From Macrothele yani (taxonomy: Eukaryota; Arthropoda; Arachnida; Araneae; Macrothelidae): a stretch of DNA of 64,000 bases. Shown piece after piece: positions 43,058 through 54,711 of this stretch. The stretch covers positions 29,789,001 to 29,853,000 of the forward strand of contig CM077011.1 of assembly GCA_039090855.1 (NCBI GenBank), read 5' to 3'. The notes under the pieces were generated by a model. The model searched no databases. It was not told the origin of the DNA and saw only the letters and a list, made by a program, of their open reading frames with translations. The stretch's first letter is position 1, and the number at the start of each line of letters is the position of its first letter. A program made the translations under genes and the position numbers.

Positions 43058-43310
43058 TAAAATCTTTTTCAATATTTTGGTTTTGGGATTTTTTTAAATC
43101 TTTTTCCTGGGGGAAGGGGGGGAGGGGTACCTTCTGTGGTCCGCCGTTGCTCAGTCAATTTGAAATTGGCCCGTAGGTGTTGTGCAATTTGAAATTGGCC
43201 CGTAGGTGTTGGGATTTTTTAAATCTTTTTTCCTGGGGGGAGGGGGAGGGGTACCTTCTGTGGTCCGCCGTTGCTCAGTCAATTTGAAATTGGCCCGTAG
43301 GTGTTGTGCA
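43058..43310 (+). repeat. ~120-bp direct duplication
   Basis: Two adjacent copies of GGGATTTTTTTAAATC..., GGGGAGGGGTACCTTCTGTG, GTCCGCCGTTGCTCAGTCAA, TTTGAAATTGGCCCGTAGGT. A C-tract follows the second. Confidence 0.9.
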
Positions 43311-43329
43311 CCCCCCCCCCTGGTGTAGT

Positions 43330-43990
43330 GAGTGGCATATGACTTCCTTTTTACGCTATAGCTTTTGAGTCTTTTGTCCGCTTTTCTCCCCTACAGAGGA
43401 TAAATTTCGCTCTATCTGTTTTTATGAGTACTGTCTCACTTTCCAACCCCAGGAAGTTGTTTTCAATAATAAACATAAGTTTTTTCAGTTATTTTCAATA
43501 ATCCATCACACAGCGGCAAAATTTGGGTATCTAGCATGACAACGAATTCCAGTGTGACACAAGTAGTTATAAGGGTAGGGGACTTCCGGAAGTGACGTCA
43601 CGCGTGCGCTTCTTCTGGACATCGAAGAAGAAACTTTTATTCCGATGGCAAAGGTGGGTGTGGTCCTCTGTGTCCGCCGTTTTTGTTTGCTGTATGACGT
43701 CACCACCTCATCATTGTTCACGAGGCCACTTTTAATTATGGGAATCTCTCCGCCATTTTTATTTTGGAATTCCTCAATCTGTTTTCTCGGGTGGGAAATT
43801 TAAACAATAATTTGCTAGTGATAAATTTAAAATTGCTGTCTACAGGAAAACTTGAGAGATTACCTTCAGTAATCTTTTAAATTTTTTTCTTTTTGCTCTC
43901 TGTCTCTTTCAATGCCCTCAGATTTTGAGTTGCAAATCCACTCTTTCTCCTATGTAACCCATTTTACTGAAGAACAAAACTGCCGACTTA
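43330..43990. other. Intergenic, nothing recognised
   Basis: No gene or repeat partner seen. Two TGACGTCA sites occur in a moderately GC-rich patch (43591-43700), but no transcript evidence is available. Confidence 0.4.
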
Positions 43991-43998
43991 CCCTGTGC

Positions 43999-44092
43999 TT
44001 TTTTTTTTTTTTTTTTTTTTTTTTGATTGGAGGTTTAACGACCACCGTGACCAACACAATGGGCTATAAGCAGTCGCCCGTCCCTAACTCTG
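43999..44092 (-). mobile_element. SINE S1, 5'-truncated
   Basis: Poly-T of ~26 bases (the A tail), then GATTGGAGGTTTAACGACCA and on to GCAGTCGCCCGTCCCTAA. Flanks CCTGTGCTTTT and CTCTGTGTTTT look like a diverged target duplication. Confidence 0.9.
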
Positions 44093-44289
44093 TGTTTTAA
44101 GTTTGTAATTCACAGTTTCTATAGCCAAATAGTTTTTGATGTTCATTCTTCCTGACTCTATGACGATAATTTCATCCATTATGCTGAAAGAACTTTCAGC
44201 CAGAGAACCATGAATGCATATTAAAAAGCTTTCACCATTTTTGATAAATGGTGTAACTTTGAGAATATGAATATTTTTGAAAAACCATG

Positions 44290-44870
44290 CATCAGTTCTT
44301 AAATTTTCTAACTTCACACTTCGGTCTTCGAAAAAACTTGTTCTCCCTTATCAAGCTAATATCTATAAAAAAAATAATATTTAAAAATTCAGGACAGTAG
44401 AAACATCGCGTAAAATAATTATTTATGATTATACGGGAGAAATTCGCGTTCCGCCAGACTTCCGTTTTCGGAAAATTTTCCTCAATTTTCAAGCTGAAAT
44501 ACAGATATTTATAAAATAAAATTATATTTAACAACAGAGGGCAGAAGGAATATCGCGAGAAACAGGATTTACAAATTAACAGGGACATTTTCGATCCGTC
44601 TAACTTCCCGTTTTCGTGAACGTTGCCTACATTTTCAAGCTAAAATACAAACATTTACGTAATTACGTAAAAAATTATATTTAACAACAATGCCTTACAG
44701 AGGCAACATCGGAAAAAAAAAAAAAAAAAAAAAAAAACGATTACGGGAGAAATTTTCACTCTGTCTAATTTCCGTTTTCGAAAGTCTTGAAAGAAGGAAT
44801 TCGGTCCCCGGACGGAAAACGACCATTCTATTCAGGTTAGCATCGATCTGGAAAATAACCCAAATGTTGA
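44290..44870 (+). repeat. Degenerate ~140-bp tandem repeat
   Basis: About four units, recognisable by TTTTCAAGCTRAAATACARA, ACTTCCGTTTTCG-type and GGGAGAAATT words, near 44325, 44461, 44600 and 44765. It includes an A run at 44711-44736. Confidence 0.65.
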
Positions 44871-45684
44871 TGAAGTTAGGGCTTGGCTGACCCTACGCTT
44901 AAACAATTTTTCCGCGCCTACTCCCTTTAAAACAAAGAATTTGATGGCTACAATTTCATGTACCTCATTCGGATCCGATCCAGGAGTAAAACAAAATGAA
45001 ATGGTGAGGTGGGTGAGGAATGTAGCCTATTCAGAGCTATGTACAAATAAAAATAACAATTTAAAGCTTAAATTTGGTGAAACTATAAACAAGAATTTTC
45101 TTACAACAGTTAGTTACGAAATTTCGTCTATCGTTGATAAAAATTCCTTACTTTTGACTTTCGCCATCAATCCTTAAATTGATTAAATACTTGTAACTAA
45201 CACTTTCGAGCCCAAGCTTTTATTGTGAACAACACTAGGTTACAAAAGTTCAAATTATTGATAATTTTTCTTCCTTTTCCTTATTTTGTTTCTTTCATAA
45301 ACATAAAATCACATCGTTCTTTTCAAAAGGAAATTCTGTTTTGATCTCCCATCTCTGAGTATAGGAAACTGTTCAATAGAATATTTTTCACTTCACATGG
45401 AACTCGACAAAACAGTTTCTCTTTTTAATTTTTTTTTTTTTTTTTTGAAACGTAAAATCATTTCACAGTTTTGGCACACAACATAGGGAAATCCTGTCTT
45501 GCGGTTTTTACAATGTTGTTTTCAATAGTTGTCTACCAGATACAATGGGGTTCAGTAAGAATTAGTTGTGTTACAAGGACTACGAAAATTCAAAGAATAT
45601 ATGTTGTTTCTGAGCAACAATGGGCTGGAAAGGGTTAACCAGTTGCTTTGGTAGAAGTTTATGTCTTCTTCCTTTTCTTTTTTC

Positions 45685-45722
<38 letters not shown>

Positions 45723-46063
45723 TTTTAATGTTTTGATACATGGCAGCGCAATTCAGCTCTTGACCTGCCCCCTACCGTTGTATTCATTCCGAGGAGAGAT
45801 GGGATAGCTTTGCGTGAACATCCTGCAAAAGTCCTCCTCTAAAGCCCAAAGCGATCTTCTTTTATCTAAGCCAGAAAACCTTTAGCGGGCTCCAGAGAGC
45901 AATGTATACACCCCACTTATTCTCTCCACCACACATTCGTATTTATTTCAGTTTTTAAGTATAGTCAAACAGGTAAGCATATTGTTAACAGGCTAAGAAT
46001 GCTTAACGTTGTTAGGAATAATCAAAGTGCTACCTAGTCGATAAAGAGCAGTACGCTAAGAAA
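44871..46063. other. Intergenic; one unrecognised 78-codon frame
   Basis: The frame at 44941-45177 is not similar to anything I know and is AT-rich, so it is not called. Long T runs at 45429-45446 and 45687-45717. Confidence 0.4.
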
Positions 46064-46200
46064 TACAGGGCGTTCACAAAGTATCTTTACAAATTTGCAC
46101 ATCTATTACGGACACCCTGTACTATGTAAGTTCATGGTATTTGTTGTATAATATACTGTAAATATCAAAGTTTTAATTGACATTATCGTTTTTTGTTATA

Positions 46201-47626
46201 CATTGACGGAAAAAAAATCCCAACACCACGAAAAAATAGTTGTAGAGGAATGAAATGGCGGCAATACATTTGTATAAGTAACATATTTAATCGATTAAGG
46301 TTTCAAGATCACAGCTTATTGTAAGCGCGATAAGAGCCATTTTAAATGTGAAATGCTGGTACATTAATAACCGGTGTAACCGCCAGAATGTAGGATGCAA
46401 GCACGCAAACGTTCATGCATTGTGTCGTACAGGTGCTGGATGTCAGTTTGTGGGATGGAGTTCCATGCATGTTGCACTTGGTCGGTCTATACAGGGACGG
46501 TTAGTGCTGGTTGGGGGTGACGCTGGAGTTGTCGTCCAATGATGTCCCTTACGTGCTCGATTGGTGAAAGATCTGGTGATCTAGCAGGCCACGGCAACAT
46601 GTCGACACTCTGTAGAGCATGTTGGGTTACAACAGCGGCATGCGGGCGAGCGTTATCCTGTTGGAAAACACCCCCTGGAATGCTGTTCATGAATGGCAGC
46701 ACAACAGGTTGAATCACCAGACCGACGTACAACTGTGCCGTCAGGGTGCGTGGGATAACCACGAGAGTGCTCCTGCTGTCATAGGAAATTGCTCCCCAGA
46801 CCATAACTCCAGGTGTAGGTCCAGCGTGTCTCGGCCGTACACAGGTTGGTTGCAGGCGCTCACCTGGCCTCCTTCTAACCAACACACGGCCATCACTGAC
46901 ACCCAGGTAGAACCGGCTTTCATCAGAAAACACAGCAGATCTCCACTCCGTCCTCGAATGAGCTCTAGCTTGACACCACTGACGTCGCAAACGGCAGTGG
47001 TTTGGAGTAAGTGGAATGCACGCTACAGGGCGTCTGGCTCGGAGCTGTCCTTCAAGTAACCGATTTATAACAGTTCGTTGTGTCACTGTGGTGGCAACTG
47101 TAGCTCGAATTGCTGCCGCAGACGCTGTACAATGCACCACGGCCATACGCCGTACACGGCGGTCTTCCCTCTCAGTAGTGCCACGTGGCCGGCCGGAAGC
47201 CGGTCTTCTTGAGGCAGTACCTTCCCTTGACCACCGCTGGCAACAATCATGCACAGTGGCTACATTCCCGCCAAGTCGTTCGGCAGTATTGCGGAAAGAA
47301 AATCCACCTTCTCGTAGCCCTATTACACGACCTCGTTCAAACTCCGTGAGCTGTTGATAATGGCTTCTTCGTCTTCTTAAAGGCATTCTTGACTAACATC
47401 AACACCCTACGTCGAATCTCAACGATAACTAACGCTCACGAACGTTACAGCGCGTATTTACAGCAAACCTGCGTTGCATGTTCCGAGGGGTGCTACTAGC
47501 GCCTCACGTACGCGCCGAGCGCGAAATTTGCATAGACGTCTTCTTACAGATATACTCTCACCGCCGACCAATTGTCGTTTATCTAACACAAACCCTTCTT
47601 GGTGTTGGGATTTTTTCCCCTCAGTG
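46201..47626 (-). mobile_element. Tc1 element, nearly intact
   Basis: Ends CATTGACGGAAAAAAAATCC and the complement of CACTGAGGGGAAAAAATCCC, both continuing CAACACCA. TA flanks the left end, CA the right. Length 1426 bp. It is inserted in the non-coding left part of the IS630 host. Confidence 0.92.
46364..47386 (-). pseudogene. Tc1 transposase with one premature stop
   Basis: 340 codons from MPLRRRRSHYQQLTEFERGR to GGYTGY and TAA. HTH regions: FSFRNTAERLGGNVATVHDC and ASAAAIRATVATTVTQRTVI, with RPASGRPRGTT between them. Catalytic residues are present: FSDESRF, FQQDNARPHAA and SPDLSPIEHV, with 32 residues between the second Asp and Glu by my count, two fewer than DD34E. A TAG at 46487-46489, after the Glu, cuts the last 41 codons. 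Without it the frame would be open. The WD of the usual EHLWD is RD (EHVRD). Confidence 0.92.
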
Positions 47627-47983
47627 CAGGTCCCTCACTGACGTAGCAGGTGCTTTTCTATGAAAATGTGGTCCCCAAAACGAGAGAAGCGCAGTGCCTC
47701 CCTTGGTTAATCGAAACAAAATCTGATACACAAACGCAATGACATTTCCGGACTAAGTATGGGAAAACCTCACTATCTCGTCCTAGTATCTGCCAGTGGC
47801 ACCAGAAATTCTTTGAGATTGGGTCTGTGTTGGATCAAGATCGTAGTGGCCGCCCACGAACATCAAATAAAGACATTGAACTTATTCGTGATTAATTTTC
47901 ACGTAGCCCGAAGTTCATTCCTTCCGCTGCCAGAGAACTACAAATGCCCCGGTCCACCGTACACAGGGGGATACATAGACATA

Positions 47984-49213
47984 CACTATATTGAGAAAAG
48001 TCACCGGACACCTAAAATAGAAACGCAACATAGCATTTATTGACACACATTAGTACGGTGTCGGTTCACCTTTGGCCTAAATGCAACGAGCTTTCGACAA
48101 GGGTTTTGGAACACAGCGATAGGTAAGCGCTTTCATTCAGTACATAATGCTACCGCTAACTGTTGCTTAGTAGTAGGCCTTGGTCCCAAACTTCTTATGC
48201 GGCGCTCTAATTCATTACATATAGGTACTCTACTGATTAAGATCAGGGCTCTGTGCTGACCAGTCCAAACACGATACGGAATTATAGTCAAATCACGCCG
48301 TAACAGTCCTTGACTGATGGCTCCGTGCATTATCCTGCTGGTACCAACAAGGCTCGGTTCCATAGTATTGCCACAGACTTGGTAGGCCATAATTGTCCAG
48401 AATATCGAGGTAGATGTGCTGGTTAACAGGCTTGTCCACGATAACCAACGGGCCGGCACCATACCAAGAAAAACACCCCCACACGAGTACACTGCCAGCT
48501 CCAAACTTGACCGTAGAAACAGCACACTGTGGTAAACAGCGTTACCCCGGCTGCCACCAAACCCACACACGGCCATCAGGCTGATAGATCGTGTATCTGG
48601 ATTCATCAGTTAATAGGACCCATTTCCATTGATCTACGGTTCACGATAAATGTTCTTTTCACCATCCTAAACGACGAGTAGAATTCCAAATGGAAATGAA
48701 AGGCTTATGAGCAGCCGCACGACCACGGTATCTCATGCAATGAAGTTCTGTGCAAATGGTACGTGTAGATATATCGAGGTTCCAGCATTTGTGCTCACCT
48801 GTATACTGAGGTCTTGTGCAAGTACTCCGTCGATTATCTGCAACGACTCTCTTAAGACTTCGACGTCCTCTATCATTGATTTTCTTTGGTCTGCCGGTAC
48901 GTTTTGCTGCTTCAGGCACGCCATGTGTCTTGCACTTATTCAGTACATCCAAAACAGTTGACTTGGGTTTGTTTAAACGCCTCTCGGTTTCTCTTATGGA
49001 CAATCCACTAATATAACACTCAATAATCTTTCTTTTCTCAAAGTCAGTTCTCTCCCGCCGCGACATTTTCTCTCAACCTCACAGTGCGATATGATCGCGG
49101 TTAGCTGCAGGCTTGTTTTTATACCGTTTGCAGCTGTACTGCGCATTTTAACAACGCAGCGGATCCGTTCATTTGCTTTTGGAGGGTGTATGGTGACCTT
49201 TGTCAATATAGTG
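47984..49213 (-). mobile_element. Tc1 element, second insertion in the IS630 host
   Basis: Ends CACTATATTGAGAAAAGTCA and the complement of CACTATATTGACAAAGGTCA, flanked by TA (47982-47983 and 49214-49215). Length 1230 bp. It sits inside the host transposase coding sequence. Confidence 0.95.
48050..49066 (-). pseudogene. Tc1 transposase with several stops
   Basis: MSRRERTDFEKRKIIECYIS opens the frame, which keeps register for 338 codons to the stop at 48050. HTH: SIRETERRLNKPKSTVLDVL and TRPQY..., with RTGRPKKI between them. Catalytic blocks: LTDESRYTIYQPDGRVWVW, CWYQQDNARSHQSR and QSPDLNQ, where the Glu of PIE is lost in a stop-rich stretch. First stop at 48659. Older than the Tc1 at 46201 judging by the number of stops. 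Confidence 0.9.
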
Positions 49214-50049
49214 TATATGCATACAAAGTGCAGCTGTTACAAGCACTTGAGGCGAACGATAGAACACGACGAAGAGAATTCGCAGTATCGATGCTCGATA
49301 GACTGAGTGAAGACCCCGAGTTTCTCACACACGTTTGTTTTACGGATGAGACAACTTTTCATGTTTCTGGGCAGTTAAACAAACACAATGTCACGATTTG
49401 GTGGTCTGAAAAATCCTCATGCGTTTATAGAACTTGCAAGAGACAGTCCTAAAGTGAACGAGTGGTGTTGTGTTATGCATAACCGAGTTCTTGGACCATT
49501 TTTCTTCAGTGAGAAAACAGTGACGGCAGATGTTTACCTAGATGTTTTGCGTGAGTATGTTGTGCCACAGTTGGAGGACCTTCAACCAAGCGTGATATTC
49601 TAACAGGACGATGCACCACGACATTTGGGACGGCGCGTTCGGAACGTTTTAAACACAACATTCCCTGGGAGATGGATTGGACGCGATGGTCCAATTGTAT
49701 GGCCACCCAGTTCCCCGGAAGTCACACATCTGGACTTTTTTGTATGGGGTATATGTGAAGGATATTGTGTTCCGGACAAAGGTGCAGGACATCGATGACC
49801 TGAAATCGGGGATCAGCAACGCCATTCCGACCATTACTGAGGACATGCCATAGTGCACATGGTTGGAACTGGAGTTTCGGCTAGATGTTCAACGCGAAAC
49901 AAATGGCGCGCATATTGAGCTTTTGTAATGAGGTAGAAAATAATTTAGTCTTTGCTCTTACTTATGCGCTTAATCGCATTTGTCTATCGCATACAGTGTA
50001 TCCGTAACAGATGTGCAAAGTTGTAAAAAGGCTTTGTGGACACCATGTA

Positions 50050-52780
50050 CTTCAGGAAAATGCTTCAATATCCTTTAGAAATAAGAACAATTTATTCCCT
50101 TTATTATTTCAAAGCAAGATTTTCCATGGCCTTCTCCCACCTCGTAATTCTTTGAATATTTTTCTATATCCTATAACAACCGTTTCCAATCACCTCCCCA
50201 TTTCCCGGCTAGTCTAAGCATCCCGTGCCTTAAAACTTCAAATCTTTGTTCAATCCATGACCCACATTTCAACTCTCTTCTTTCTCGCTGCCTGTGGTTT
50301 TTTTTTTCTCATTTGTTCACCGGAAACCTCTTCTCCTTAGGCGAAAGTCGCCTCCTTACCTCCAAGACACAGCGATATTTTTCTCCAACGGATTTTTCAG
50401 GCCTTGTGGGTATCACCTTCACAAGGCCTGAAAATTGAAGTAAACATGTCGCCCTTGCTTCTATCGGAAGCTTTTGACCAAAAAATGTCGAAAGGGGCTA
50501 ATTGCACTGACCAATCTAAGGTGGGGCATACGAAATACAAAGGCGAATTCTGCAAATGGCTTTCACCATTGTGCTATCTTTGTAGATGAAACACTAAAAT
50601 CAGCAGTGGCGGCTCGTGGCAACTGAAACAGGTGGGGCCAGTAGCCGAATTCAAACAATGTAATAAAAAAAAAACTGTCATTATTAGGCCAACTGTTCAG
50701 ACCGCCCCCTCCCCCACGATTCCTTTACTCTGCCTCTGTTTACCCCCTTGACTCAATAATGCCCAAATCAGGCAGGAATGTCACTCCCAGCCCTTCTAGC
50801 TGCTGTCCGCGCTGCACACGCGGTTACTTTGGATGTTAGCTAGTGGTCACAATAATGTGACTCGAACGTGTATATGATTATATATAATTATAAATCTAGT
50901 TTCGAATTCATATTTCAAAGCAGATTTGTCCGGGTCAGATCCGCATCCAAACTCTTTGACCCGTTTCCAGCTCTGTTGTGGGCACGTGCATTTCTGCAGT
51001 GGACCACAAGCCTGGTTTCGTTGAGCCAATCCGACCCTGATGGCAGCTATAAAATGTGAAATGTTTAGAATAATCACTTTAATGACGTAAATATTCTTGG
51101 AAACCATGCTTCTGCTAATAAAAGCATTAATCCTCAAAGTTATCGGGTTTCGTGCATTTTCCGGGATGTAAACGTTGATAAATTACATCCGATTTTTCAT
51201 GTCACTGGTATTTAATAGTAGCAAAGGCACACGGGAAACTCTATTAGCAGTTTCTACACATCGCAACTTTACTCTTCAGCAACAAGCTCGGACATTGTAT
51301 CATAATTTTACTTTCTTTTATCACTTTTGATGTTTTGTTTTTTAATTCCACTGAGCACTCGTCGCACTTTACGCATAACTGAACAGAATTTTGTTTTTCA
51401 AGCTTTTCCTTGATCGACGTGATTACCTTCATCACGAACGGATACATTGTTATTAGGTTGTCGCTTAACGCACTTGTTCAACAAGGAAGGCTGAAAAATG
51501 GCGACCCGATAAGGCTTTGTAGTGGCATATTAAAATTTATCAACCGAGCTTTCAGGGAAAAAAAACAAAAAAAAAAACACGGTGAGAATGCCATTTCATC
51601 GGCAAGGATCTTGTGGTAGGAAAAGACACTACACTACGGGTCAGACATAAAAAGAAGAGAGAAAAAAATAAGTTGCACAGAAGCCTCATGGACAACGTTA
51701 CTTATTAGAGTTTGTCCAACACCCCTTGTTTACAGCCAATTTCGTAACACGGTAGGACTGTAGCATTAAGCTTTCTGGTCGGCCATTTCATTATAGAGTC
51801 GCCTGGAGTCCTAAGAGCGTGTAGGCCCCCATTGAATGTAGTAGGGTGGGGCTTTAAGTAGGATGGGCTTGAAAACACAGGAGCCGCAATTATTACCTGA
51901 GAGCGACCACCAGCCAATTTGGGACCGAATGACGTCAATAGTCAACAGCATCCAAGCCACACCCCTATTTCCAGCGGCCGCTCCCTTTTCGAAGGTCTGC
52001 GTTATTCCTCAATGAAAGGATCTTTTTTTTTTTCATTTTTTCTTTCTCACTGCCTTTTTTACCTTTCTCATTTCGACTCGCAATGCCTAGATCTCCCGGG
52101 ATGTTAATTTTGTATTTGCCCATGCATTCATATCATTAATGCTTGAGCATAAGAGGGAGAGCGAAGCCTGTTTCAGGTCTCAGCGGCCTCGCATTAAAAT
52201 TTGATTAGAATGACAAAAATTACTCAACGCTCGTGTTCATACGAGTAAACTTAATTTTAGGAAGAATTTTTATGGTTTTGTGAAGAAAAGCCTCTCCGGA
52301 TTTGTTGGAGCTGAGAGTACCTGTCAGCACTTCTGTCGGGTTGATGAATATTCGAATCTGTGTTGCAAATTAAGACTTGCTGTTAGACCCGAGCTCGCGT
52401 TCATGAACCTTGTTTAAAGAGTTGGAAAGAAATTCTGTTAAGTAACTCAACGCAGTTGAAATTAAATTTCAAAAATGAGCGCGTTAATATGAGCATAATG
52501 ATAATTTGCCTCCTTTTCGACGTCAATGCTGCTGTTTTTCTGATTTTTTTTTCGTTTCAGATAAAATACGGTTGCGTGATTGTCCAAAATTCGCTTTCGA
52601 GAAACCGCAAGCAGAGGATTTGTCATTGTAGGTGTAGTACAAATCCCAATATAGCTCGCAGTTTAGCGAGTAAATAGTTTCTCAGGTGATACATGAGGGA
52701 ATAATTTATCTTATCTGATTTAATTAGCACGAAATTATGAGGTGGTAAAATGTGAAAGTTATTTATTGAACATCGAGCCA
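50050..52780. other. Long intergenic stretch, no gene recognised
   Basis: A hairpin with ~14-bp arms at about 50391-50432 (TTTTTCAGGCCTTGTG and its complement). At 50604 CAGTGGCGGCTCGTGG looks like the terminal repeat of a hAT-type element, but no partner end was found. The rest shows no domain, RNA or repeat partner. Confidence 0.45.
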
Positions 52781-53630
52781 GCTAAGCTAGATATTGTCTG
52801 TGTTTAACACACACAGGGGCGTACTGACAACCCGCTAAGCTAGATGTTGCCTATGTTTAACACCCACAGGGGCGTACTGACAACCCGCTAAGCTAGATGT
52901 TGTCTATGTTTAACACCCACAGGGGCGTACTGACAACCCGCTAAGCTAGATGTTGTCTATGTTTAACACCCACAGGGGTGTATTGACAACCCGCTAAACT
53001 AGATGTTGTCTATGTTTAACACCCACAGGGGCGTGCTGACAACCCGCTAAGCTAGATGCTGTTTATGTTTAACACCCACAGGGGCGTACTGACAACCAGC
53101 TAAGCTAGATGTTGTCTATGTTTAACACCCACAGGGGCGTACTGACAACCCGCTAAGCTAGATGTTGTCTATGTTTAACACACACAGGGGCGTACTGACA
53201 ACCCGCTAAGCTAGATGTTGTCTATGTTTAACACACACAGGGGCGTACTGACAACCCGCTAAGCTAGATGTTGTCTATGTTTAACACCCACAGGGGCGTA
53301 CTGACAACCCGCTTAGCTAGATGTTGTCTATGTTTAACACACACAGGGGCGTACTGACAACCCGCTAAGCTAGATGTTGTCTACGTTTAACACACACAGG
53401 GCGTACTGACAACCTGCTAAGTTAGATGTTGCCCATGTTTAACACACACAGGGGCGTACTGACAACCAGCTAAGTTAGATGTTGTCTATGTTTAACACCC
53501 ACAGGGGCGTACTGACAACCCGCTAAGCTAGATGTTGCCTATGTTTAACACACACAGGGGCGTACTGACAACCCGCTAAGCTAGATGTTGCCTATGTTTA
53601 ACACACATAGGGGCGTACTGACAACCCGCT
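52781..53630 (+). repeat. 53-bp minisatellite, 16 copies
   Basis: Unit starts GCTAAGCTAGATGTTGTCTA and ends CACAGGGGCGTACTGACAAC, CC. The period is 53 bases (for example 52834 to 52887). Copies differ at one to four positions, mainly CACCCACAGG against CACACACAGG. One unit has a 1-base deletion (near 53401). Confidence 0.97.
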
Positions 53631-54466
53631 TCGCAACACTCACATTACGGGAGGGGGTGCCAGCTAAGAGGGCCTCTCACCTCAGGAAAAATGTTTTACA
53701 AAATTTTCTGTGGAGACTGCATCGAAAGGTAGTTAATAAAATAGCCTGGGATTTTTTACGGCAGCTTCGAATGAAGTATTAAAAAGAAAACGATTTTTTT
53801 TTTCAATAAATAAGTGAAACATTTGAAAATCATTTTCACGGTTTTAGTTCATAGAAACTGGATGACGGGTACAGCAGCTATTCCGGTCTACAGAGTTTCG
53901 TAGCCATAGCAACAGAGGCGCCGACTTCACTAAATTATTGTGGGGGGGGGGGGGCAGGTGTGACGAGAATAGACATAGGAGGGGAACGTCTCTTCCAGCG
54001 TTAAGATGAAAATTAAAAAATAAGGGGAAAAGGTTAAACTACAAGATTCGACGTATATTTTAAAATGCTCATCAGCAAGTGGACAAGGAAACAGAAATAT
54101 TCTTTTGCTGAATGTTCATATCTTAAAAATAAAATTTAGCCTGTGATTTTATGAAAATATCCATAGAGATTTTACGACCACAAACATTTATAAAAATATG
54201 AGGGGTTACTCAAAGAAAGAACAAGAAGCGAAAAAATAAAGAGATAAATAAAGACACTAGAGATTATACGATTCTACACTTTTATTTATTTTATTTTTGA
54301 TAACTGCTTTAGACATCTACCACATATCAAACACGATATGGGCTGGCAATCCAGTTTCTTATCAAATGAGCAGTGCTGAATATGGGAAAAATGTTTTTAC
54401 TTATTTTCCTATTTATTAGGTAATTTTTTGAAAATAAATCGCTTTGGCTTCATAAAGTGGAGCTTG
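53631..54466. other. Intergenic, nothing recognised
   Basis: G-tract near 53940-53954. The 65-codon frame at 53585-53782 begins in the minisatellite and has no recognisable domain. Confidence 0.5.
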
Positions 54467-54478
54467 ATCTTCCGTATG

Positions 54479-54699
54479 GCCGCCCCGGTGGCGCAGTGGT
54501 CTAAGGCGTTGGCCTCTGATCATTCGTCTGAAAGGGGTCCGGGTTCGAATCCCGGTCAGGCATGGATGTTGTGTTTGTCTTACGGCACTGGCTCTCTCCC
54601 TTCCCTGGAACCAGTGACCCTAAATTAGGGACGGGCGACTGCTTATAGCCCATTGAGTTGCTCACAGTGGTCGTTAAACCTCCAATAAAAAAAAAAAAA
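54479..54699 (+). mobile_element. SINE S1, complete, best copy
   Basis: Head GCCGCCCCGGTGGCGCAGTG with A box, B box GGTTCGAATCC at about 54543, body with CTCTCTCCCTTCCCTGGAAC and ACCCTAAATTAGGGACGGGC, end GGTCGTTAAACCTCCAATAA and A tail. Flanked by ATCTTCCGTATG on both sides (54467-54478 and 54700-54711), a 12-bp target duplication. A good reference copy for the family. Confidence 0.97.
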
Positions 54700-54711
54700 A
54701 TCTTCCGTATG

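Larger units (their letters stand above)
47666..49915 (+). pseudogene. IS630-like transposase of the host element, in two pieces
   Basis: First piece 47666-47970, read in shifting frames: AQCLPWLIETKSDTQTQ, FRTKYGKTSLSRPSICQWHQ, KFFEIGSVLDQDRSGRPRTS, KFIPSAARELQMPRSTVHR, the HTH region. Second piece 49220-49880: QLLQALEANDRTRRREFAVS, FLTHVCFTDETTFHVSGQLN (first Asp), SPKVNEWCCVMHNRVLGPFF, then a stop just before QDDAPRHLGRR (second Asp), and WPPSSPEVTHLDFFVWG (third Asp). Multiple frameshifts and stops. The Tc1 at 47984 separates the two pieces. Confidence 0.9.
46064..50049 (+). mobile_element. IS630-like element split by two Tc1 elements
   Basis: Outer inverted repeats of ~62 bp at 46064-46126 and 49988-50049 share ACAAAGTATCTTTACAAATT (with differences) and TTTGCACATCT. 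Each arm is itself bounded by TACAGGG-like and CACCCTGTA-like words. Removing the Tc1 copies (46201-47626, 47984-49213) leaves ~1.33 kb, the normal size of an autonomous element. It carries a plus-strand transposase relic. Confidence 0.9.

Noticed and set aside
43560..43760. Promoter or first exon in a GC-richer patch
   Set aside because: No coding continuation or splice pattern could be supported.
44941..45177. 78-codon frame as a small gene
   Set aside because: No recognisable features, AT-rich codons, no neighbouring signals I could defend.
50604..50640. hAT element starting CAGTGGCGGCTCGTGG
   Set aside because: The end looks familiar but no partner end or duplication was found, so an element cannot be delimited.
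52781..53630. CRISPR-like array
   Set aside because: Units are contiguous with no variable spacers, and the genome is eukaryotic; it is a minisatellite. The same holds for the 38-bp array at 58714.
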